From: Candidatus Fermentibacterota bacterium
GTDB taxonomy: Bacteria; Fermentibacterota; Fermentibacteria; Fermentibacterales; Fermentibacteraceae
NCBI GenBank assembly: GCA_012523605.1
Contig: JAAYTY010000224.1
Location: 1-21,778 of the forward strand
Direction of reading: 5' to 3'
Length of the DNA: 21,778 nucleotides
The notes beneath the pieces were generated by a model. That model searched no databases. It had not been told where the DNA came from and saw nothing but the letters and a program-made list of their open reading frames with translations. Below are positions 15,475 through 21,778 of the stretch, one piece after another. The position numbers and the translations under genes are program-made. Every line of letters begins with the position of its first letter. Position 1 is the first letter of the stretch.

Positions 15475-15568
15475 AGGGTCGTAGTTAACTTCGTTAACTT
15501 TGAGTCTGAAATACCCGAATAGACGCAATCATTCCTGACTCAAAGTTAACGAAGTTAACTACGACCCT
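15475..15568. repeat. Perfect 32-bp inverted repeat with 30-nt spacer, REP/MITE-like
   Basis: Arms 15475-15506 and 15537-15568 are exact reverse complements over 32 bp, separated by a 30-nt AT-rich spacer. Each arm also contains its own small palindrome, AGTTAAC-TTC-GTTAACT (15483-15499) or its complement (15544-15560). The element can therefore form either one long hairpin or two small ones, as paired REP elements do. Base composition is sharply AT-rich against the GC-rich surroundings, suggesting acquisition. No transposase is present. It sits 28 nt after tRNA-Val and supplies the last codons and stop of the FGE-like gene. It may also terminate transcription from both sides. Confidence 0.85.
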
Positions 15569-16308
15569 GTTCTGGCCAGCCGGAATCCGATGTGCCCGGC
15601 GCGATCTCCGGCTCCGAGGGTTCGCCAGGAGCCGATCCTGATCTCCTCGCTCTCCGAAAGCCAGGATCCGCCATACACCCTGCACTCGAGGCTGTCGTCC
15701 GGCGCGGTCCATTCGGCGGCGTTTCCTGCCATGTCCGCCAGCCCGGCATCGCTCAGCGGGAACGATCCCACCGGCGCAACGTAGAGAAATCCATCCCTGT
15801 TCCTCGTGTCCCAAGCGTCACCCGCAAGGTAGTTCGCGGGATACCCGGCCTCCTCTGGAGGCAGGGAGCCCCACGGGAAGAGGTCCTGACGGCGGCCCTG
15901 GAGCCCGCTCATCGCGGCGAATTCCCACTCTGCCGCGGTCGGCAGCCTGAATCCGAGAGTCGCGGCTGCGCTCTCCGCTTCGAGGGCCGTCATGTTCACC
16001 GCGGGGTATCCCGGACAGGAGGCGATGTAGTCGGAAAGGCCGGGGATGCCGGGATCCGGCGGCAGTTCGATCCCCGCCTCGCGGGCCATCCGGACGAAGA
16101 GCCTGTTGGTCACTTCCGTCCTCGAGAGCTGGAAGGGCTGGATCACGACCGAGTCGCCCCAGCTCGTGACGAAGGGGCCGCCCTCGAAGCTCATCATGAG
16201 CGTGTCCTCGGGAAGCGGAGAGGTCGTGCCGGTCTGCCCGACCGGACCCTCTCCCCGCCCGCATGCCGCCAGGAGCAGCAACAGCGGTACAGCGGCGGGA
16301 GCCCGCAC
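15559..16308 (-). CDS. Lipoprotein with formylglycine-generating-enzyme (FGE/SUMF1) fold
   Basis: A 249-aa predicted lipoprotein. The signal peptide ends in LLLAAC with Cys16 as the lipid site. The rest follows the FGE-sulfatase pattern: FEGGPFVTSW, LSRTEVTNRLFV, YPAVNMTALEAESAAATLGFRLPTAAEWEFAAMSG, FPWGSLPP, GLADMAGNAAEWT, VYGGSWLSESEEIRIGSWR and HIGFRLAR. The paired cysteines used by true formylglycine-generating enzymes near the GGSW block are absent, so it is probably a non-catalytic or binding version, common as outer-surface lipoproteins. The start is GTG 16308, sharing one base with the upstream stop (TAGTG); the ribosome binding site is weak. The stop TAG and the last two residues (GS) come from the inverted repeat, so the original C-terminus may have been altered. 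Confidence 0.85.
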   Translation of the reverse strand: MRAPAAVPLLLLLAACGRGEGPVGQTGTTSPLPEDTLMMSFEGGPFVTSWGDSVVIQPFQLSRTEVTNRLFVRMAREAGIELPPDPGIPGLSDYIASCPGYPAVNMTALEAESAAATLGFRLPTAAEWEFAAMSGLQGRRQDLFPWGSLPPEEAGYPANYLAGDAWDTRNRDGFLYVAPVGSFPLSDAGLADMAGNAAEWTAPDDSLECRVYGGSWLSESEEIRIGSWRTLGAGDRAGHIGFRLARTGS

Positions 16309-16559
16309 TACTTCAGGACTATCGCCAGCGGCAGTATGCCGCAGTAGCCTGCGACAAGCATCACAGGCGCGATGGTGATGTGCCCGGCCCGGAGGAGGAA
16401 CCAGCCTGCGACTATCACGGCCAGCCCGACGCCGAAGAGAACGTAGTTCCTCGTTCTGAACGGAACCCTCTCGAGGTCGTCGCCGGGCCTGACATCCTCC
16501 TGGACGGTCCGCCTATCCTGCTTCCGCTCCCTGTCTGCCTTCTTCTTCGACACTGCCAC
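16308..16559 (-). CDS. Small two-helix membrane protein of unknown function
   Basis: An 83-aa protein. A highly charged N-terminus (SKKKADRERKQDRR, about residues 1-36) precedes two transmembrane helices (about 38-57 and 62-82), with RNYVLFGVGLAVIVAGWFLL and ITIAPVMLVAGYCGILPLAIVL. Small proteins of this pattern (charged tail, NYxLFGxGL, IxxAPxxLVxGY) recur in FCB-type genomes without known function. The start is GTG 16559; the GTG two codons downstream is also possible. It begins 30 nt after folC and is coupled to the FGE-like lipoprotein through TAGTG. Confidence 0.8.
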   Translation of the reverse strand: MAVSKKKADRERKQDRRTVQEDVRPGDDLERVPFRTRNYVLFGVGLAVIVAGWFLLRAGHITIAPVMLVAGYCGILPLAIVLK

Positions 16560-16589
16560 CCCCCGGCCGCCTTTCGAGCGGCATCGATA

Positions 16590-17849
16590 TCAGGGCTCGG
16601 GTTCGAGCCCTCCAGGCGAATCCAGTACCTGGGCCTCTTCGCCTTCCGGCGGCTCGATCCAGCCTCTGCGCCAGCAGGCGAGCATGGCCTCTCCGACAAC
16701 ATAAAACGAACCGGTCACCACAAGGAGGTCCCCGGCCAGGCGCCTGCCTTCGGCCACGGCATCCTCTATCGAGTCGCATGCGGTGGTCCGCACGCCCAGG
16801 CGCGCGAATTCGTCCTTCAGTCTCGAGGCCGGCAGCATGCGCTCCGATACCGGCGTGGTCGCGACTATCACGTCGAACGTGCTCGAGATCATCGCAGCCA
16901 TCCGGCGCCAGGGCTTGTCCTCCAGGAACCCGGCCACGGCGGTCGCCCTCCTGCCCAGCGTGCCGAGGTGCTCCAGCAGGCGGGACATGGACTGGGGGTT
17001 GTGCGCCACATCGAACAATACGTCGGGGCAGCCGCGCCTCATGTCCAGCCTCCCGGGCCAGCGCAGACTCCGGCACGCCCTCGTGAAGGCGGAGTCTACC
17101 TCCTCCTCTCTCCTTCCGAATGCCAGCCTCGCCGCCGCCCTGGCGAGAGCCGCGTTGCGGACCTGGTGCTCGCCCGGCAGCGCAGATCCGCCGCCGGGAA
17201 GCGGGAAGGCCCTCTCGAGCTGCATGGTCTCGACGGCACGGGAGACAGCCTCTTCCACCCTGTGATGCTGCCGGGCGGCGACGAGAATAGTTCCCGGACC
17301 CGCGATCGCCACCTTCTCAGCCGCGATGGCGGATCTCGTGCTCCCGAGTATCCTTCTGTGCTCGATGTCCACACCGGTGAAGACGGTGCATTCGCCTCCG
17401 AACTTCCTCGTGGCGTCGAGGCGGCCGCCGAGGCCGGCCTCGGCAACGGCCCACTCCACGCCTGTCTCCCTGAAATGCCATGCCGCCATGGCGGTAGTTA
17501 TCTCGAAGAAGGTGGCCTCCACGGCTTCGATGATTCCCCTGTGCCCGTCCACGAACCGGGTAACGCTCTCCGTGGGGATCCATCGGCCGTCCACCGCGAT
17601 CCGCTCCCTGTAGTCGAGCAGGTGAGGCGAGGTAGTTCTTCCAGTGACGAAACCCAGCTCCTCCGCCGTGCGGGACAGCAAAGCGGTGGTGCTGCCCTTT
17701 CCGTTGGTTCCGACGACATGAATGGTCCTGAACGACTTCTGCGGGTTCCCCAGGGCGTCGAGCAGGCCGGTCATCCGGTCAAGCCCGTACCTCATCCCCA
17801 GCCTGCGTCTGGAGAAGAGCCAGTCCCTGGCTTCAGCGTAGCTCGTCAT
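16590..17849 (-). CDS. folC: Folylpolyglutamate synthase / dihydrofolate synthase
   Basis: Adds glutamate to dihydropteroate and to folates; a Mur-ligase-like cytosolic enzyme of 419 aa. The P-loop is GTNGKGS (47-53). RTTSPHLLDYRERIAVDG, FFEITTAMAAWHF, VEAGLGGRLDATRKF (read in the protein as AVAEAGLGGRLDATRKF), FTGVDIEHRRILG, RWPGRLDMRRGCPDVLFDVAHNPQSM and the C-terminal TGSFYVVGEAM are conserved blocks. The start is ATG 17849 (MTSYAEARDW), 17 nt inside the end of the upstream fusion gene. It is not adjacent to folP but lies within 10 kb of it, and probably supplies the final step of the same pathway. Confidence 0.94.
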   Translation of the reverse strand: MTSYAEARDWLFSRRRLGMRYGLDRMTGLLDALGNPQKSFRTIHVVGTNGKGSTTALLSRTAEELGFVTGRTTSPHLLDYRERIAVDGRWIPTESVTRFVDGHRGIIEAVEATFFEITTAMAAWHFRETGVEWAVAEAGLGGRLDATRKFGGECTVFTGVDIEHRRILGSTRSAIAAEKVAIAGPGTILVAARQHHRVEEAVSRAVETMQLERAFPLPGGGSALPGEHQVRNAALARAAARLAFGRREEEVDSAFTRACRSLRWPGRLDMRRGCPDVLFDVAHNPQSMSRLLEHLGTLGRRATAVAGFLEDKPWRRMAAMISSTFDVIVATTPVSERMLPASRLKDEFARLGVRTTACDSIEDAVAEGRRLAGDLLVVTGSFYVVGEAMLACWRRGWIEPPEGEEAQVLDSPGGLEPEP

Positions 17850-19077
17850 CGGCGATGCGCTCGAGCAGGAGCTCGAGGAATCCGCCCCTCCTCTCCCTGA
17901 TCCTCGACTGCGCATCCAGCACCTCCTGATGGGTCACCGGCACGCCGGGGGCGCAGTCGTTGCTTATCAGCGCGAGACCGAGAACATCGCAGCCGAGCCC
18001 GGACAGCGCCAGGGCCTCCTGGACAGTGGACATCGAAACAGCGGAAGCCCCCATACGGGCGAGCTCGGAGAGCTCCAGGGCGGTTTCGTAGGCCGGCCCG
18101 GACACGGACGCGAAGATCCCCTCCCTCACCCCGGGGCCCGTCTTTTCCGCAGAGTCCATCGCGACGCGCCGCAGGCGCCCGCTGTAGACGGCGCCCCCGC
18201 ATCTGGACACCATCCCGGGAACGCAGCCGGAGAGGTTGATGTGGTCTGAGATGACCACCGCGTCGCCCACCTCCAGGTCGGTGGAAACCGCCCCGGCGGA
18301 GCAGGTGAGCACCCATGCGCGCGTGCCCAGGTCAGCCAGCACCGAGGGAAGAAGGGGTATCTGGTCCCCGTCGAATCCCTGATATCTGTGCCTCCTGCCC
18401 GAGAGGAACACGAACCGCCCGCATTCGCTTGCGGCGAGAATGCCCTCGTGTCCGGGCAGGCTTCCGGAGGCCGCGCCGGGAAGGCTGTCGTATGGAATCG
18501 GAGGGGCGGTCGGGAACGAATCGAGGATCCACCCGAGGCCCGACCCGGTGACGACTCCCACCGGAGGGGCGCTCCCGATCCTCGCCGATATCTCCTCCGC
18601 CAGGGAAGCGCGAAGCGCCTCATCCCCGGAGGGTGACATCGACCTGAGGAGCCTCACTCCGTGAAGGCCCTCTCCGTAGTAGTCCGCCAGGGGCTCGCAG
18701 GGCAGATATCCTCTTCCGGCATAGAGGGAGAGGGCCGGCCTGTTGGTGACGGCGACCTCCAGGTATGCGTGGCGCGCGCCCATCCGGCGCCCCCATGCCT
18801 CGACGGCGTCCAGCAGGAACCGGCCTGCGCCGTGCCTCCTCCAGCGTCTTTCGACGCAGAGATTGGAGATGTGGAGTATTCCCCGAACGGGAACGGCCCC
18901 GCACGAGTAGCCGATTATCCGGCCCCCGTCCAGGGCCAGCCACGTCTGCACCTCGACCGAGGGGCGGACGCATTCCTCGAAGATATCCCGGCTCCACGGA
19001 TCGGGGAAGCACCTTGCCTCGAGCCTGAGGATGGCGGGAATGTCGTCTTTCCTTGCCAGGCGCAGTTCAGGTACCAA
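17833..19077 (-). CDS. Fusion of RimI-type GNAT acetyltransferase and purine nucleoside phosphorylase
   Basis: One uninterrupted 414-aa frame carrying two enzymes. Residues 1-147 match RimI, which acetylates the N-terminal alanine of ribosomal protein S18: LRLARKDDIPAILRLE, CFPDPWS, HISNLCVERRWRRHGAGRFLLD (acetyl-CoA loop), YLEVAVTNRPALSLYAGRGY and the closing YYGEG. Residues about 165-414 match trimeric purine nucleoside phosphorylase: VVTGSGLG (175-182), SGRRHRYQGF, LTCSAGAVSTDLEVGDAVVISDHINLSG, SGPAYETALE, SMSTVQE and ISND with Asn373. The linker is about 20 residues. Met147 at the junction might be a remnant or internal start for PNP alone. The start is TTG 19077, supported by GGGAGGAGG 9 nt upstream. 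tsaB directly upstream is the normal partner of rimI; the PNP part is the unusual addition. Confidence 0.9.
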   Translation of the reverse strand: MVPELRLARKDDIPAILRLEARCFPDPWSRDIFEECVRPSVEVQTWLALDGGRIIGYSCGAVPVRGILHISNLCVERRWRRHGAGRFLLDAVEAWGRRMGARHAYLEVAVTNRPALSLYAGRGYLPCEPLADYYGEGLHGVRLLRSMSPSGDEALRASLAEEISARIGSAPPVGVVTGSGLGWILDSFPTAPPIPYDSLPGAASGSLPGHEGILAASECGRFVFLSGRRHRYQGFDGDQIPLLPSVLADLGTRAWVLTCSAGAVSTDLEVGDAVVISDHINLSGCVPGMVSRCGGAVYSGRLRRVAMDSAEKTGPGVREGIFASVSGPAYETALELSELARMGASAVSMSTVQEALALSGLGCDVLGLALISNDCAPGVPVTHQEVLDAQSRIRERRGGFLELLLERIADDELR

Positions 19078-19729
19078 TCGTGCAGGCCTCCTCCCTGAAT
19101 CCCCTCAGGTATAGTGGTTCAGGCGAGCCGTCGAACCCCGCGACCGACGCCATGGCCATGCCCACAGCGGCCACCGAGGACGGGGATGGCAGATCGGTGT
19201 CGCGCTCCGGACGGTCCGTCAGGATCTCGGGAATCCCGGTTCCCGTGGCGGCGGCCACGTCGAGGGTGTCGAGCAGGGGCTCGATCGAGCGGGCGATATA
19301 GACACCCGGCTCGAGCAGGACGCCGGAGAACGGGTCCGCCGAGCGGAAGACGGCCGCGAAGACCTCGCCCTTTCTCGCCCTCACGGCCGCGAGCACGGGT
19401 TTCTGCGAACGTGACTGCCATGCGAGCGTCCTAAGCGTGGGGACCCCCTTCAGCCCGACGCACCAGCCGGCGGAAAGGCCCATCGCGGTGGCGATGCCGA
19501 CCCGAAGGCCGGTATAGGATCCCGGACCGGTGGACACCGCTATCCCTCCGAGCCCGGAGCCTTCCAGCCCTGCGGCCTTCAACACCTCTTCTACGGTCGG
19601 AAGGAGGACCACCGAGCAGGAGCCCCGCAGATCGAGCGCGCTCTCCGCAAGGACCGCGCCGTCCGGCGCCACCAGGGCGGCTCCTCCGCGGAAACCGGTG
19701 GTCTCAATCCCCAGCCATGCGCCGGTCAT
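19067..19729 (-). CDS. tsaB: tRNA threonylcarbamoyladenosine biosynthesis protein TsaB
   Basis: A non-catalytic partner of TsaD in making t6A37 on ANN-decoding tRNAs. 220 aa of the ASKHA fold: N-terminal AWLGIETTGFRGGAALV, then GGIAVSTGPGSYTGLRVGIATAMGLS (the family signature), LAAVRARKGEVFAAVF, and PLYLRGF at the C-terminus. The ATG at 19729 lies 26 nt inside tsaE, and the 3' end overlaps the fusion gene by 11 nt. tsaD is not in this window. Confidence 0.94.
   Translation of the reverse strand: MTGAWLGIETTGFRGGAALVAPDGAVLAESALDLRGSCSVVLLPTVEEVLKAAGLEGSGLGGIAVSTGPGSYTGLRVGIATAMGLSAGWCVGLKGVPTLRTLAWQSRSQKPVLAAVRARKGEVFAAVFRSADPFSGVLLEPGVYIARSIEPLLDTLDVAAATGTGIPEILTDRPERDTDLPSPSSVAAVGMAMASVAGFDGSPEPLYLRGFREEACTIGT
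19087..19095 (-). promoter_or_regulatory. Ribosome binding site deciding a TTG start
   Basis: On the minus strand GGGAGGAGG lies 9 nt upstream of TTG 19077, inside the 3' end of tsaB. No ATG or GTG at the right distance competes, so this site fixes the start of the RimI-PNP fusion at a TTG codon. Confidence 0.7.
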
Positions 19730-20159
19730 CTATCACCACCCTCCTCAGCGCGGGATCGCTCGTGTACTCTATCCTGACCAGTATCGGGCTCCGCGTGATC
19801 CCTTCGGGGAGCTTCTCCGCCCATTCGACGACGGCCATGGCCGTGCCGCTCTCCAGGGCTTCGGCGATGCCCAGCTCCAGCATCTCCCTCGCCACGCCGG
19901 AGATTCTGTAGAGGTCCATGTGATGGACCTCGATCCCGCCGGAGGAGTATACCGCGTCCATGATGAATCCCGGGCTGGGAATCCTGCCTCCCATCCCAAG
20001 AGCCCTGAGCAGAGCGCGCGCGAAGACGGACTTGCCTACGCCCATCTCTCCCGAAAGCAGCACAGCCTCGCCCGGAGAGAGATCGCCGGCAACCGATCCG
20101 GCCAGGGCCTCCAGGCCTTCCTGGTCCAGGACCAGGTCGCATCCCAGATCCCGTTTCAT
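19704..20159 (-). CDS. tsaE: t6A biosynthesis ATPase TsaE
   Basis: A small P-loop ATPase of the TsaB-TsaD-TsaE complex, 151 aa as usual for the family. Walker A GEMGVGKS is at 37-44, followed by IPSPGFIMDAVY, the conserved HHMDLYRI and VVEWAEKLPE. ATG 20159 shares TGATG with the porX stop, so the gene is coupled to porX. The open frame extends far upstream but only as an out-of-frame reading of porX. porX-tsaE adjacency also occurs in Bacteroidetes as far as I recall, which supports the PorX identification. Confidence 0.95.
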   Translation of the reverse strand: MKRDLGCDLVLDQEGLEALAGSVAGDLSPGEAVLLSGEMGVGKSVFARALLRALGMGGRIPSPGFIMDAVYSSGGIEVHHMDLYRISGVAREMLELGIAEALESGTAMAVVEWAEKLPEGITRSPILVRIEYTSDPALRRVVIDDRRMAGD

Positions 20160-21715
20160 CAGAGCTGTTTCGGCTTCAGGACGGTCACGGGGACGACCAT
20201 CTCGTCCAGAGAGATGCCGCCATGCTGGAAGGTGTCGTCGAACTTCCTGGCCTCCTCCCGGGGCATTCCGGGGTGCATGAGCATGAAGTCGGAACGGGCG
20301 AACACGTATGTCTTGCTGGGGCTTTCGTCGGGCAGTCCCCATCGGGCGGGATCGTGCACCACCACCGCGGCCTTCTCGTCGGCCGAGAGCGAATGCCCGA
20401 ACCTGTACCTTATGCTGCTGGACATCCCGCGCGCTCCGCGGACGTAGGTCTGCCTCCTGCAGAGCACCGATCCGTGGTCGCTGGTGACAACGACCGTTGC
20501 ACCCCTCGCAGCGAGCGTGTGCAGGAGCTCTCTGAGGAACGACGAGTCGAACCATGCGGAGGTCAGCTTCCGGAAGCCCGGCACGTCGGGCGCCAGCTCG
20601 TGAAGGAGTTCGATCTCCGAGCGGCCGTGGGTCAGGTGGTCGAGGTAGTTCACCACGAGGGCCAGCATGCCCCCCTCGAGAAGATGGGAGAGGCTCCTCC
20701 TGACGGATTCGCCCTCCCTCTGGTTGCTCACCTTCGCGAAAGTCGCACTGTCGCAGGAGCGGCAGCCGATCCTCCCCAGAGCGTCTTTGAGGTGCTGGTG
20801 CTCGCTCCTGTTGAGCCCCGGAGCACCGTATTCCTCGAGCCAGTCGTTCCTGTAGAACCTCCAGATGTCCCTGGGGATGAGGCCCGCGAACAGCGAGTTC
20901 CTGCTGTAGGGCGTCGCCGAGGGAAGGGTGGTGCACATGAACGAGGTGTGGATGTGGAACCAGCCCTCGAGCGCCGGGGTCATCGTCAGCCATTGGTCGT
21001 ACCTCATGCAGTCTATGACGACGAGAACGAGCTCCCTCGACTCGGGCAGAAGGGGTTTCACGATCCTTTCGAGGAAGTTGTGCGGCATGAGGGGCGCGTC
21101 CTTCCCGGCGATCCATTCTGGATACTGCAGCTGGATGTACTTGGAGAAGTCGTTCTGCAGGTCTTCGATCCGCATCCTCTGGAGGGACCGCAGTTCGGAG
21201 CTGACCTGTCCGCCGAGTTTCACGTCGTTCTCGCAGATGGTCCTGTAGAGGCTCGTCCAGTCCGCCCATCTCATCTCCGAGGAGCGCATGTCCGAAAGCC
21301 TGGAGACCTCCGAGGCGACGTTCTCTGCCGCGGTCTGCGTCTTCAGCCTGGAAGTCTGGAGCAGGCGCTTTATGACGAGCTGTATCTGGCTGGGATTGAC
21401 CGGCTTTGTCAGGTAGTCGTCGGCCTGGCCGCCGAGCGCCCTGTCCATCAGTTCCTCCTCCTCGCTCTGGGTGACCATCACGATGGGGAGGGTAGAATAG
21501 TTGCGTCTGATGCGGGAGACGGTCTCGAGGCCGTCCATGCCTATCATCATCTGGTCCATCAGGACGATGTCCACCCGTTCGGAATCCAGGAGATCGAGTG
21601 CGGTGGGGCCGCTGGGCGCGGTCAGCACCCTGTAGCCGATCTTCTCGAGGAACCTGATGTGGCTCTGCAGGTGGCCGATCTCGTCGTCAACCCAGAGTAT
21701 CGTCAGCCTGTTCAT
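20159..21715 (-). CDS. porX: PorX-like response regulator with PglZ (alkaline-phosphatase superfamily) domain
   Basis: A 518-aa two-part regulator. The receiver domain (1-120) has the acidic pair Asp10-Asp11, phosphoacceptor Asp54 (IVLMDQMM), Thr82 and Lys104 (YLTKPVNP). A helical linker (about 121-225) leads to a PglZ-type domain with LVVIDCMRYDQW (Asp235), TTLPSATPYSRNSLFAGLIP, NYLDHLTH (Asp359), VTSDHGS (Asp413-His414) and FQHGGISLDEM (His498), the metal-binding set of the superfamily. In Porphyromonas gingivalis PorX controls type IX secretion and its PglZ domain is a phosphodiesterase. All key residues are kept here, so it should be active. ATG 21715 follows GGAGAAGA and lies inside the 3' end of a histidine kinase gene, its likely partner. 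Confidence 0.93.
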   Translation of the reverse strand: MNRLTILWVDDEIGHLQSHIRFLEKIGYRVLTAPSGPTALDLLDSERVDIVLMDQMMIGMDGLETVSRIRRNYSTLPIVMVTQSEEEELMDRALGGQADDYLTKPVNPSQIQLVIKRLLQTSRLKTQTAAENVASEVSRLSDMRSSEMRWADWTSLYRTICENDVKLGGQVSSELRSLQRMRIEDLQNDFSKYIQLQYPEWIAGKDAPLMPHNFLERIVKPLLPESRELVLVVIDCMRYDQWLTMTPALEGWFHIHTSFMCTTLPSATPYSRNSLFAGLIPRDIWRFYRNDWLEEYGAPGLNRSEHQHLKDALGRIGCRSCDSATFAKVSNQREGESVRRSLSHLLEGGMLALVVNYLDHLTHGRSEIELLHELAPDVPGFRKLTSAWFDSSFLRELLHTLAARGATVVVTSDHGSVLCRRQTYVRGARGMSSSIRYRFGHSLSADEKAAVVVHDPARWGLPDESPSKTYVFARSDFMLMHPGMPREEARKFDDTFQHGGISLDEMVVPVTVLKPKQL

Positions 21716-21778
21716 TCTTCTCCGTCGCCGCCGGAATCCTTATCACGAAGGTGGCTCCACGCCCCGGGCTGCTCGAGC
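21687..21778 (-). CDS. 3' end of a histidine kinase (partial)
   Basis: Reading minus from 21776 gives SSSPGRGATFVIRIPAATEK and ten more residues before TGA at 21689-21687. SPGRGATFVIRIP is the end of a HATPase_c domain (the last glycine box and closing strand of a sensor kinase). The frame overlaps porX by 29 nt. Its sensor part lies outside the window. It is the obvious candidate for the kinase that phosphorylates the PorX-like regulator. Confidence 0.75.
   Translation of the reverse strand, partial: SSSPGRGATFVIRIPAATEKNEQADDTLG

Noticed and set aside
15475..15568. CRISPR-like unit or phage attachment site
   Set aside because: Only two arms, inverted rather than direct, with no cas genes, integrase or tRNA 3'-end duplication.
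18600..18660. Frameshift or missing stop splitting RimI and PNP into two genes
   Set aside because: The frame is continuous through a plausible linker and I see no homopolymer that would suggest an error; reported as a fusion instead.

Overview
This 21.8 kb window comes from a GC-rich bacterial chromosome with tightly packed, overlapping genes and frequent GTG or TTG starts. The best guess is a lineage of the FCB superphylum (Fermentibacterota, Eisenbacteria or a neighbouring candidate phylum). The reasons are a PorX-type response regulator (the type IX secretion regulator of Bacteroidetes and relatives), a gingipain-like C25 protease with a T9SS/FlgD-like C-terminal sorting domain, and the tilS-hpt-ftsH-folE-folP-cdaA gene order. 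This placement is inference from gene content; there is no rRNA in the window.

Layout. Bases 1-85 hold the 5' end of a minus-strand gene, probably a lipoprotein. It diverges from a plus-strand run: a secreted C25 peptidase (268-2658), a strong GC-rich hairpin, an SAH/MTA-deaminase-like amidohydrolase (2749-4044) and the replication restart helicase PriA (4046-6442, TTG start). PriA converges on a long minus-strand operon, the two stop codons sharing one CTAG. Read 5' to 3', that operon is: a 598-aa multi-ACT-like protein (15303-13507), tRNA-Met(CAT), a Rho-independent terminator, tilS, hpt, ftsH, folE, folP, cdaA, and a polyprenyl-synthase-like protein that has lost both Asp-rich motifs (ending at 6439). 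From hpt to cdaA every gene overlaps the stop of the one before it; the last gene follows cdaA after 1 nt.

The boundary at 15.3-15.6 kb holds a plus-strand tRNA-Val(TAC) and an AT-rich, perfect 32-bp inverted repeat unlike its GC-rich surroundings. Beyond it a second minus-strand operon runs in from the right edge: the 3' end of a histidine kinase, porX, tsaE, tsaB, a rimI::purine-nucleoside-phosphorylase fusion, folC, a small two-helix membrane protein and an FGE-fold lipoprotein whose stop codon lies inside the repeat.

Themes. tsaE, tsaB, rimI, tilS and two tRNAs concern tRNA and ribosome maturation. folE, folP and folC are three folate steps split over the two operons. hpt and PNP are purine salvage. 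PorX with its adjacent kinase, and the C25 protease, suggest that T9SS-like secretion operates here. The most unusual items are the RimI-PNP fusion, the catalytically stripped polyprenyl-synthase homologue coupled to cdaA, the ACT-repeat protein with no enzyme domain, the kinase-porX pair, and the REP-like inverted repeat.
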